64,000 nt of DNA from Acidobacteriota bacterium (GTDB taxonomy: Bacteria > Acidobacteriota > Blastocatellia > Pyrinomonadales > Pyrinomonadaceae). The stretch's first letter is position 1. Every line of letters starts with the position of its first letter. Positions 8,822 through 16,158 of the stretch are shown here, piece by piece. The position numbers and the translations under genes are program-made. The DNA is taken from positions 97,623 through 161,622 of the forward strand of contig JAOAPY010000034.1 in assembly GCA_025463135.1 (NCBI GenBank). The letters run 5' to 3'. The notes beneath the pieces are model-generated. The model saw nothing but the letters and a program-made list of their open reading frames with translations, was not told where the DNA came from and made no database searches.

Positions 8822-10231
8822 ATGACCCGCAATAATTTTCTTCCACATGCTGCGCTCGCGCTGGTGCTTATCCTGGTGGCCGCCTTTGCCGGACAAGTAA
8901 GAAACTGGCAGCGGCACTCCTGGGTAAAAAAGCGCGTGCTGACGACTGTTCCCCTCAAGGCTGCGGCGCCGCGTCAGGCCGAACAACCAAGGGCGCGACA
9001 GGCAGAGGTGTTCGTCCGGTTTCGGCCCGGCGTATCCGAGGAAAAGATTCGGAGCATCACTGAACACTTGCATGACGTTATCGAGGATGAAACCGAAGCG
9101 GTCTCAGGTCTGAGTCTGATTGAAGATGAAGACGGCAAAAACGCCGAGGCAGTTATCGCCGAATACAGCGCCCTGCCTGAAGTTGAATACGCCGAAAAGG
9201 TTTATACGATTCAGTTGGAAGAAGCGCGTGACAGCTTTGCGCCCGTTCTACCCAATGATCCCAAATTCAGCGAGCAATGGGCGCTCGCGAACGACGGGCA
9301 AAACGGCGGTACCCGCGGCGCGGACATCAGTGCCGTGGGCGCCTGGGCCACAACCACTGGCAACAACAAAGTTGTTGTCGCCGTACTCGATAGTGGTGTT
9401 GATTACACGCATCCAGATCTTGTGAAGAATATTTGGAAGCGGCCGGAAAACATCAAGGAGTATGAAGACCGAAACCTCGGCCTGGTTGATGACGTCCATG
9501 GTTATAACGCGCTGGACAACGACGCAGATCCGATGGACCAGAATGGGCACGGTACTCACTGCGCCGGCATCATCGGCGCTGAAGGTGGCAACAATGAAGG
9601 AATCACCGGCGTGAATTGGACCGTGCAGATCATGCCGCTCAAATTCATGGACGCCAATGGCTCAGGCACAACGAAGGACGCCATCGAGGCCATCAACTAT
9701 GTAATCGATCGGCGCAAGGCCGGCGTCAACGTCCGTATCATCAGCGCCAGTTGGGGGTCGACGCAGAAGTCGCGAGCGTTGGAAGACGTGATCAAAAAGG
9801 CCTATGACGAAGGAATATTGTTTGTAGCCGCCAGTGGGAATGCGAGCGTCGATAACGACAAGAGTCCGCACTATCCTTCCAGCTATAACGTCGGCAATGT
9901 CATCAGTGTGGCTGCGCTGGACCGCAACGATCAGCTCACGTCATTCTCTAATTACGGTGTTAAGACAGTTCACATTGGCGCGCCTGGTAAGGATATTTTG
10001 AGCACCTGGCTGGACCATGAATTCCGGACGGCCTCAGGCACTTCCATGGCTACGCCGGTCGTCGCGGGTGTGGCCGCCCTGGTGCTGGCTAACGATCCAA
10101 AGCTGACGGTCGACGAACTGCGCCGGAACCTGCTGGGCTCAGTTGATAAGCTACCGGGCTTGAAAACAAAAGTAGCAACGGGCGGAAGGGTTAACGCGGC
10201 CAAAGCGGTGGGCGGCCAGTGGAAACTGTAA
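8822..10231 (+). CDS. Secreted S8 family (subtilisin-like) serine peptidase
   Basis: Exported protease. ATG 8822 is preferred because it gives a 469-aa protein with a hydrophobic N-terminal segment (HAALALVLILVAAFAG); upstream in-frame sequence is repeat DNA. Residues about 60-140 look like an I9-type propeptide, beginning EVFVRFRPGVSEEKIR. The catalytic triad is D190 (AVLDSGVDYTHPDL), H243 (NGHGTHCAG) and S408 (GTSMATPVVAG), with the oxyanion asparagine in AASGNAS. No C-terminal sorting domain is seen. It ends just before a hairpin shared with the convergent DUF2442 gene. Confidence 0.93.
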   Translation: MTRNNFLPHAALALVLILVAAFAGQVRNWQRHSWVKKRVLTTVPLKAAAPRQAEQPRARQAEVFVRFRPGVSEEKIRSITEHLHDVIEDETEAVSGLSLIEDEDGKNAEAVIAEYSALPEVEYAEKVYTIQLEEARDSFAPVLPNDPKFSEQWALANDGQNGGTRGADISAVGAWATTTGNNKVVVAVLDSGVDYTHPDLVKNIWKRPENIKEYEDRNLGLVDDVHGYNALDNDADPMDQNGHGTHCAGIIGAEGGNNEGITGVNWTVQIMPLKFMDANGSGTTKDAIEAINYVIDRRKAGVNVRIISASWGSTQKSRALEDVIKKAYDEGILFVAASGNASVDNDKSPHYPSSYNVGNVISVAALDRNDQLTSFSNYGVKTVHIGAPGKDILSTWLDHEFRTASGTSMATPVVAGVAALVLANDPKLTVDELRRNLLGSVDKLPGLKTKVATGGRVNAAKAVGGQWKL

Positions 10232-10252
10232 GGCTCTCCAACTTATAAGAGG

Positions 10253-10271
10253 GTTCCCGTCACGCGGGAAC
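10253..10271. terminator. Hairpin between convergent genes
   Basis: GTTCCCG and CGGGAAC flank a five-base loop, followed on the plus strand by TGTTAT. It lies between the protease stop and the DUF2442 stop and overlaps the latter, so it could end transcription from both sides. Confidence 0.5.
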
Positions 10272-10463
10272 TGTTATCGCCGAATGTAGGAACTCTGGGG
10301 CGAAGTCAGCTCCATTAGGCCAGGTGATCGTATGCCGTTCGGGACTCAGGACAAACTTCTTAAAGAAGTCCTTGTTCTTCAGCGGTTCGAAAATCTCACC
10401 ATATAATTCATCGCGAAGATCAACCTCACCTTCAACACCATCACTAAAGCGGCACATGATCAC
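10260..10463 (-). CDS. DUF2442 family protein
   Basis: The 67-aa protein matches DUF2442: a VEGEVDL strand, then IFEPLKNKDFFKKF and the signature ITWPNGADFAPEFL. Members often sit beside toxin-antitoxin or DUF4160 genes. The GTG start at 10463 leaves out a short stretch (RKYVRDYV) that is in frame and fits the family N-terminus but has no start codon before a stop, so the gene may be slightly truncated or use a rare start. It follows the PIN toxin by about 30 bp on the same strand and is probably co-transcribed with it. Confidence 0.8.
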   Translation of the reverse strand: MIMCRFSDGVEGEVDLRDELYGEIFEPLKNKDFFKKFVLSPERHTITWPNGADFAPEFLHSAITVPA

Positions 10464-10494
10464 GTAGTCTCGAACGTACTTGCGTCAATAACTC

Positions 10495-10905
10495 TTACCA
10501 TTTGCTTATTCCAGCCAGGAAATCTCTCGGATTGATGATTGAGACTCCGCGGTAAGGATTGAGAACTAGCAGGTCGTCATCGCCGGAGATTATGCAATCC
10601 GCTTTACCGCTCAATGCGAGCTCTAAAAACTTGTTGTCATTCTCATCCCGACAGTCAGAGACTCGCTCTCTAATCTCAATCAATTCTGTTTCCTTCAGGA
10701 AAGCGATCAGGAAACGCATTCTTTCCTCCTCCCGCAAGTATTTGTCGAGCTTCTCGCGAGCGAGTACTTCGGCAAATTCAAGCAGGACGGGTGTTGAGAT
10801 TAAGATGGTGTCTTGATCGAGGGCTTTGTCGAAGGCCCTTCTAGGAATGGATTCGGAAAGAAGCAGGGCGCTGACGATAACGTTTGTATCAAAAACGATG
10901 CGCAA
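10495..10905 (-). CDS. PIN-domain toxin (VapC-like endoribonuclease)
   Basis: Putative toxin of a type II module that cleaves RNA with a metal-binding acidic site. Candidate ligands are D6 (IVFDTNVIVSALL), E43 (LLEFAEVL), D87 or D90 (RDENDNKFLELA) and D109 (ISGDDDLL), in the order typical of the PIN family usually annotated as a putative toxin component. Length (136 aa) is normal. The start codon is TTG (10903-10905), one base after the antitoxin stop codon, implying translational coupling that keeps toxin synthesis dependent on antitoxin translation. Confidence 0.9.
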   Translation of the reverse strand: MRIVFDTNVIVSALLLSESIPRRAFDKALDQDTILISTPVLLEFAEVLAREKLDKYLREEERMRFLIAFLKETELIEIRERVSDCRDENDNKFLELALSGKADCIISGDDDLLVLNPYRGVSIINPRDFLAGISKW

Positions 10906-10906
10906 G

Positions 10907-11137
10907 TTACTGATTCTTCAAAACCACTTCGAGAATTTCGGGAGTCAACCCGCGCTCCCGCGCCTTCGCGGCAATTTCGTCCATCGTACTCTTTAAAGAA
11001 CTGACGTCACCCTCGGTGTATTCCTTCACCAGCACACCAAGGAGCAGTTCAAGCTTTTCTCGGTCGTTGGTTGATGCGGATTTGAAAATCCGAGCCGCGT
11101 CGGCATCAATTCGCAGGGTTATTTGTTCAGTAGCCAT
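10907..11137 (-). CDS. Antitoxin of the PIN toxin pair
   Basis: A 76-aa protein starting EQITLRIDADAARIF, which looks like the beta strand and first helix of a ribbon-helix-helix DNA-binding fold. An acidic helical C-terminus (DEIAAKARERGLTPEIL) probably wraps the toxin. It precedes the toxin by one base, the usual antitoxin-first order, and probably represses its own promoter in the 156-bp divergent gap upstream. Family identity beyond RHH-like is not certain. Confidence 0.8.
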   Translation of the reverse strand: MATEQITLRIDADAARIFKSASTNDREKLELLLGVLVKEYTEGDVSSLKSTMDEIAAKARERGLTPEILEVVLKNQ

Positions 11138-11293
11138 AGTCTGAACCTCAAGTAGTCTGAGTTTAGCAGTCCCGTACCTGAAATTGAAGGCCCTGCGGCT
11201 TCACTTGCGCAAATCCGCCCCGATGGCCGATAATCCATAACGATGATTATTGTCGCCCATATTGTCGGTCTTGATCTTTCAAGGAGAGTGTAA

Positions 11294-12055
11294 GTGAAAG
11301 CGGAATTGCAGCATTTGATCGCTTTGCAGAATCTGGACACCAGCATAAGAAGACTACAAGTACAAATCGAAGCCATACCATTGAGGCGCGCCGAGATCGA
11401 AGCAGAATTCGATCAGCGCGCCTTTGAAATTAGGGCTGAGGAAACTCGCCGGGACGACGCCCGGCACGAGCGCGCCCGCCTGGAAAAAGAAGTCGCGGAA
11501 CAGAAAGCGCGCGCGGAACGGGCTGATCGAAATCTCCAGGCTTCGAAAAAGCAGGATGAGTACACCGCGGCCATACGCGAAGCCGATGCCGCGCGCAAAC
11601 AAACTTCAGCGCTCGAAACACAGATTCTCGAACAGATGGAGATCTTTGACAAAGCGGAAGCAGCCTTGACTGAACGCGCGGCCGAGATCGTCTCGCTTAA
11701 TTCTGATCGCGACGCTCGCCTGGCCCAGTTCGATCAGGAGATGAAAGTCCAAACCGCGCAACTCGAGGCTGAGCGCGCAGAGCGCGAGCGGATCTTTGAC
11801 TTGTTGCCGAAACCCATGAGTTCCCTTTACAACCGCATCAGTCTGCGCATCCGGGATGGAATCGCGATGGCGGAAGCACGCAACGGGGCCTGCGCCGCTT
11901 GCCGGATGGCTTTGCGCCCGCAGGTTATGGCGCAGGTGCGGCGCGGCGACGAAGTGATCATCTGCGACAACTGTAATCGTATCCTCTATTACGTTCCCAA
12001 AGATTCAGTAACAACGACCCCCCCGTCAGCGCGTGAGAAAGTCGCCACAACTTAG
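11294..12055 (+). CDS. Coiled-coil C4 zinc-ribbon protein (CdsZ/DUF164 family)
   Basis: A 253-aa protein with a long charged coiled coil (about residues 20-175) and a C-terminal zinc ribbon whose cysteine pairs are C200/C203 and C224/C227. This is the architecture of the DUF164/CdsZ family, which is widespread and poorly characterised. The start is GTG 11294 with AAGGAG seven bases upstream (11281-11286). It is divergent from the antitoxin. No RNase P RNA is seen in the short gap to galE, although the two are neighbours in some genomes. Confidence 0.88.
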   Translation: MKAELQHLIALQNLDTSIRRLQVQIEAIPLRRAEIEAEFDQRAFEIRAEETRRDDARHERARLEKEVAEQKARAERADRNLQASKKQDEYTAAIREADAARKQTSALETQILEQMEIFDKAEAALTERAAEIVSLNSDRDARLAQFDQEMKVQTAQLEAERAERERIFDLLPKPMSSLYNRISLRIRDGIAMAEARNGACAACRMALRPQVMAQVRRGDEVIICDNCNRILYYVPKDSVTTTPPSAREKVATT

Positions 12056-12201
12056 AATCATAACGTGGCGACTGGGTGGCAACCTTCAGCAGATTCTTCA
12101 CAAAAACTTTTACGCCAAGTTGTTTCCTGGTGAATTAATGTGTTCTTCAGTGGGCAAAGAAATGACCGGGAGGTCCTGGAAGTTTTTGGTTTCCTGAAAT
12201 C

Positions 12202-13185
12202 ATGCGAATCCTTGTAACGGGCGGGGCCGGATACATCGGCAGTGTAGTGACTGAAGAGTTGCTAAGCGACGGCCACACAGTGGTGGTCTACGACAATTTA
12301 TCCAAGGGACACCGCGCGTCGATCTCTCACAGCACCGAGTTTGTGCACGCCGATCTAACAGACGCCGAGACTCTGGGCCAGACATTCGCGCAGCATGAGA
12401 TCGAGGCCGTGGTTCACATGGCGGCTGACTCCCTGGTGGGTGAGTCTGTAGAAAATCCAGCCAGATATTATCAAAACAATCTGGTCGCCGGATTGTGTTT
12501 GCTGAATGCAATGCGCGCCGCCGGGGTGCAGCACATTGTATTTTCCTCGACCGCCGCTACCTACGGTGAACCTGAAGAGCAACCCATCGCCGAGACCGCC
12601 CCTAACAATCCCACGAATCCCTATGGCGCCTCGAAACTGGCATTCGAACACGCGTTGCGCTGGTACGATAAGGCGTATGACTTGCGCTATGCGTCGCTCA
12701 GATATTTCAATGCCGCGGGCGCCAGCGAACGATGCGGCGAGTCGCACGATCCGGAAACGCACCTGATACCCATCGCCTTGCAGGCCGCCGCCGGCTCGCG
12801 CACCCACGTGGAAATCTATGGTGATGATTACCCCACGCCTGACGGCACCTGCGTGCGTGACTATGTCCATGTCATCGACCTGGCACGAGCACACATTCTG
12901 GCGTTGGGCGCACTTGATCAAGGGAGCCGGATCTATAACCTCGGATGCGGCGGCGCGGGTTACAGCGTGCGCGAAGTTATTCAAGCGGCCCGCAGGATTA
13001 CAGGTCGCCCCATACCGGAAAGGGTTGGTCCACGTCGGCCGGGCGATCCGGCAATCCTGGTCGCCAGCGCGGATAAGATTAAGCGCGAGTTGGGCTGGAA
13101 TCCAGCGTTACAGGATTTGGAAGTGATCATCGAATCGGCGTGGCGGTGGATGCTGACGAACCCAAATGGGTACCATGGGACTTAG
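12202..13185 (+). CDS. galE: UDP-glucose 4-epimerase
   Basis: Extended SDR enzyme that interconverts UDP-glucose and UDP-galactose for surface polysaccharides and galactose use. The NAD-binding motif GGAGYIGS is at residues 6-13, the serine/threonine region SSTAATYG around 115-122 and the catalytic Y141-x3-K145 in YGASK. RYFNAAGA and the C-terminal RRPGDPAILVAS block are typical of GalE. Length is 327 aa. The TAG stop falls at the edge of a heptad repeat (13182-13334). The 146-bp gap before it shows no gene. Confidence 0.96.
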   Translation: MRILVTGGAGYIGSVVTEELLSDGHTVVVYDNLSKGHRASISHSTEFVHADLTDAETLGQTFAQHEIEAVVHMAADSLVGESVENPARYYQNNLVAGLCLLNAMRAAGVQHIVFSSTAATYGEPEEQPIAETAPNNPTNPYGASKLAFEHALRWYDKAYDLRYASLRYFNAAGASERCGESHDPETHLIPIALQAAAGSRTHVEIYGDDYPTPDGTCVRDYVHVIDLARAHILALGALDQGSRIYNLGCGGAGYSVREVIQAARRITGRPIPERVGPRRPGDPAILVASADKIKRELGWNPALQDLEVIIESAWRWMLTNPNGYHGT

Positions 13186-13334
13186 TCTTGGGTCTTTGGT
13201 CTTGGGTCTTTGGTCTTTGATCTTTGATCTTTGGCTCTTGATACTATTCGCGATCTAGACAATGATGATTATCCGTTCGGGCTAGATCAAAGAACAAAGA
13301 TCAAAGACCAAAGACCAAAGGCCAAAGACCAAAC
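13182..13334. repeat. Heptad foldback repeat (GTCTTTG/AAAGACC type)
   Basis: Left arm units include GTCTTTG, GTCTTGG, ATCTTTG and GCTCTTG. The right arm reads in units such as AAAGATC, AAAGACC and AAAGGCC. All have a seven-base period. It spans from the galE stop codon to the base before the next ATG. The frame stays open through the right arm, so the next gene could be mis-extended to 13231. Confidence 0.85.
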
Positions 13335-13335
13335 T

Positions 13336-14316
13336 ATGCCGGCCAGTTCAGCCAAAAAGCCTAACCTCAAACGCACGGCGCGCAAGGCTGGACCGTCAAT
13401 TACGCCCGCAGAGTTCCTGACCATGAAAAAACCGAAGGGTGATCTGTTGCTGAAAGTGGATGGCCAGATCGTCTCGTTGACTTCGCTCGAACGCGTTTAC
13501 TGGCCTGATGAAAAGCTCACCAAGTTCGACCTCCTGCGTTATTACCTGCTCGTCAGCGATTTGATCATGCCTATTCTGCGAGACCGACCGGCGATCCTGC
13601 AGCGCTGGCCTCGCGGCGTAAATGCGCCAATGTTTTTCCAACAGGACCTGGAGAGTGCGCCCGCTTTTATCAAGACCGTGCGGTTGACTAACCTTGAAGG
13701 GCGCGAGCTTGACTACGCGGTCTACACCACCTCCGCCTCACTGCTGCATTTTGTTAACCTGGGAACAATCGAGCAACACCCCTGGCATTCAAACGTCAAG
13801 CGCCTTTCGAAGCCTGACTGGATTGCTATCGATCTGGATCCAAAGAAGGCGCCCTGGGCCAACGTGTTGCGTGTCGCGCTAACAGTAAAGACAGTTTGCG
13901 ATGAACTGGGCTTGCAGTCCTTTCCCAAGACCTCCGGTTCGTCGGGAATGCATATCTATCTTCCCCTGAAACCTTTGAACACTTATGAACGGGTGGCGGA
14001 GTTTGCGCGCTTGCTGGCAGCGGAAGTCGCCCATCGCGTTCCTCAGATCGCGACCGTTGAGCGCAGCATTGCCAAACGAAAAACCGACCAGGTCTATGTC
14101 GACGCGATGCAAAACGCGCGAGGCAAGAGCCTGGCTGCGGTGTTTACCGCGCGAGCGAGACCAAAGGCCACGGTATCGATGCCGCTGACGTGGAAACAGG
14201 TGGAAAAGGGAGTGAAGATTTCTGACTTTACAATCGAGAATGTACCAGCGTTGATCGCGAAGAGTGGGAATCCCTGGAAGGATTTTTTTGACAGCCGGCA
14301 GACGCTTAAGCTTTGA
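13336..14316 (+). CDS. Stand-alone LigD-type polymerase/primase domain protein
   Basis: A 326-aa protein matching the LigD polymerase (Prim-Pol) domain used in non-homologous end joining. KLTKFDLLRYYLLVSD and RPAILQRWPRGVN are typical of the family, the metal-binding pair D166 and D168 lies in AIDLDPKK, and SGSSGMHIYLPL provides the active-site histidine. Neither a ligase nor a phosphoesterase domain is fused, and Ku is not encoded nearby. The ATG at 13336 follows the repeat; basic residues (SAKKPNLKRTARK) open the protein. It may act with a separate ligase elsewhere, which is inference. Confidence 0.88.
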   Translation: MPASSAKKPNLKRTARKAGPSITPAEFLTMKKPKGDLLLKVDGQIVSLTSLERVYWPDEKLTKFDLLRYYLLVSDLIMPILRDRPAILQRWPRGVNAPMFFQQDLESAPAFIKTVRLTNLEGRELDYAVYTTSASLLHFVNLGTIEQHPWHSNVKRLSKPDWIAIDLDPKKAPWANVLRVALTVKTVCDELGLQSFPKTSGSSGMHIYLPLKPLNTYERVAEFARLLAAEVAHRVPQIATVERSIAKRKTDQVYVDAMQNARGKSLAAVFTARARPKATVSMPLTWKQVEKGVKISDFTIENVPALIAKSGNPWKDFFDSRQTLKL

Positions 14317-14325
14317 GATAGTGGC

Positions 14326-14412
14326 GTACAACAGGCTGTCAACCTGTTGTTGAATTCGTTAGCATGCTGATTGCTCGTTGCGAAGACGCCGCAGGCCGGC
14401 AGCCGGCAGTAC
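14326..14412. repeat. Foldback element between convergent genes
   Basis: It starts GTACAACAGGCTGTCAACCTG and ends with the imperfect inverse CAGGCCGGCAGCCGGCAGTAC. The same GTAC-bounded palindromic design occurs at 58375-58452. It probably also serves as a two-way terminator between the polymerase gene and the OMP gene. Confidence 0.7.
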
Positions 14413-14470
14413 AAAAATAAGCGGCGAGCCGTTACCGACTCACCGCCCTAACGAACAATCATCTGTCGTC

Positions 14471-15106
14471 TTACTTGATCTTCACGCCCGCTGAGAAGCG
14501 CAGGTTGTCTTCGCGCTTATGGCTGAAGAAGACCGGAATGTAGTCGACCTCACCGGCGCGAACATCGAAATGTTTTCCTGCTTTGATGTCCAGGCCGGCG
14601 CCAAAGCCCATCGCAAAAGCAGTCTCTTCTTTGTTCGTGCAGCTGATATCCTTGTCCGGGAATTTCGCCCGGTAATGCGCCGCGCCAAACAGCGCATGCG
14701 CGAAGGGAATGAGCGGAGTTGAATTGCGCCAGTTAAAGCGCGGTCCCATCAAAAAAGTGTAGCGTTGCAGTTTCGCGTTGAATGATTTGCCGCTGATGTT
14801 GTCCACCAGAGTGGTATCCGCAAAGGTAGCCGCAAAGTTGGCTACGATGCCCACGTGCTCATTCAGGTTGGCAACAACTTCGCCTACCACGCCGTTGTGA
14901 GGAACGCGACGTTCAGAGCGAAAGTCCACTGCGGCAGTGCTGCCGTTAGGCAGGATGCGGCGTCCGGTGATATCGAGCCGGTCCGCGCCATTGTTGGCGC
15001 GCTCATGAGCATAGCCCACATAGAATTCCCAGTCAGAGTAGTTTTGCGCGAGGGTTGCGGGCGCAAAGGCAAGCGAGACGGCAAGCAATAATAAAAGTTT
15101 ACGCAT
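14471..15106 (-). CDS. Outer-membrane beta-barrel protein, OmpA-like fold
   Basis: A 211-aa exported protein. The signal peptide (RKLLLLLAVSLAFAPATLA, then Q) begins at ATG 15106, which has AGGAGG about nine bases upstream; longer forms add 20 unlikely residues. The mature part alternates aromatic and polar residues in about eight strands (WEFYVGYAHE, GVVGEVVANLNEHVGIVANF, TFLMGPRFNW, FAMGFGAGLDIK) and ends in LRFSAGVKIK, like small OmpA/OmpX-type barrels. The specific function is unknown. Confidence 0.8.
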   Translation of the reverse strand: MRKLLLLLAVSLAFAPATLAQNYSDWEFYVGYAHERANNGADRLDITGRRILPNGSTAAVDFRSERRVPHNGVVGEVVANLNEHVGIVANFAATFADTTLVDNISGKSFNAKLQRYTFLMGPRFNWRNSTPLIPFAHALFGAAHYRAKFPDKDISCTNKEETAFAMGFGAGLDIKAGKHFDVRAGEVDYIPVFFSHKREDNLRFSAGVKIK

Positions 15107-15235
15107 TAAGCGGAATCCTCCTGGTTGTTTTTCCCATCGACACTCTTGGTGCAGATAGAGAAACAAGGAATCCGCACAAATTTCCCAGTTTTCCCTGCAA
15201 TTACTCGTTTATCAAAAAGGGGACGTTCTTTTAAC

Positions 15236-16012
15236 ATGAAAACCTGGGACAGAGCAATAAAAAAATGGCTGATCGGGCTCTGCGCGTGCCTGGTCATGAC
15301 GATGCCGTGCGCCGCTCAGCAGCCGGTAAAAGGTGGCAAGGAAGCACAGGTGCTTCTGGACCAGGGACAGACGGCATTCGAGCAGCGGCGGTACGACGAT
15401 GCTTTGCGGGCCTTTACCCGTGTTTATGTTCTCTCGACCTCTCTGCCTCGAACTGCGTCCGTGGCGCAGTTGAAGATTGGGAACGTTTACATGGCGCTGC
15501 GAAAATTTGAAGCGGCCGCGACTGCTTTCCAGCGGTCGATCGCGAGCGATCCGTCTTTTGCTCTGGCCCACAATAACCTTGGCGAAGCTTTTGGTGAATT
15601 GCGCCAGTACAATCGCGCGCTGGAATTTTTTAACAAGGCCGTGGCACTGGATGCCAAGTTGCCGCGGGCGCGTTACAACATCGGCATCACTTACGGCCGC
15701 CTCAACAACTTGAAATATGCCGAGTTTGTTTTCCGCCTGCTGGTTCGCGACAGTCCTGACTATGATCTGGGGCTTGATGGTCTGGCGGTAACCCTGGCGA
15801 AATCCGGACGAGCCGCTGAAGCGATCCCTTTTCATCAAAAAGCAATCGGCCTTAATCCTCAGGAGCCTTCCTATTACTACAACCTTGGGCTCAGCTATTT
15901 GATGGCCGGCTATACGGAAAAAGCACTCGAGCAACAAAAGAAATTACAGGTGCTGGCTCCGGAAGTCGCCAACCGCCTCGCCAGTGTGATCGTGAAGAAG
16001 CAGATGCGTTGA
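15236..16012 (+). CDS. Exported tetratricopeptide-repeat protein
   Basis: A 258-aa TPR protein with an N-terminal signal peptide (KWLIGLCACLVMTMPCAA, then QQ). The start at ATG 15236 is chosen because it places the signal peptide at the N-terminus. At least five TPR units follow (AQVLLDQGQTAFEQRRYDDA, AHNNLGEAFGELRQYNRALE, ARYNIGITYGRLNNLKYAE, YYYNLGLSYLMAGYTEKALE). It is divergent from the OMP gene, which suggests a shared regulatory region of about 130 bp. The partner is unknown. Confidence 0.82.
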   Translation: MKTWDRAIKKWLIGLCACLVMTMPCAAQQPVKGGKEAQVLLDQGQTAFEQRRYDDALRAFTRVYVLSTSLPRTASVAQLKIGNVYMALRKFEAAATAFQRSIASDPSFALAHNNLGEAFGELRQYNRALEFFNKAVALDAKLPRARYNIGITYGRLNNLKYAEFVFRLLVRDSPDYDLGLDGLAVTLAKSGRAAEAIPFHQKAIGLNPQEPSYYYNLGLSYLMAGYTEKALEQQKKLQVLAPEVANRLASVIVKKQMR

Positions 16013-16017
16013 TGTTG

Positions 16018-16035
16018 CTCAGACTTCAGTCTGAG
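16018..16035 (+). terminator. Hairpin after the TPR gene
   Basis: CTCAGACT and AGTCTGAG form a perfect dyad four bases after the TPR stop codon. The core CAGACTTCAGTCTG resembles the palindrome found inside the 2Fe-2S gene at 40085-40135, so it may be a short member of that family. It is not followed by a T-run. Confidence 0.45.
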
Positions 16036-16158
16036 TTCCATTCCCTGTCACTCAACACTGAAATCACCACAACGAAGAGTCACAGGCAAACCTTACTTGC
16101 TTGTTCTTACTTTGCGTGCTTTGCGCCTTTGCCGGGAAACAGTTTCCCGACTCACGTG

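Noticed and set aside
12355..12984. 209-codon minus-strand frame in galE
   Set aside because: It is fully antisense to galE and has no family features.
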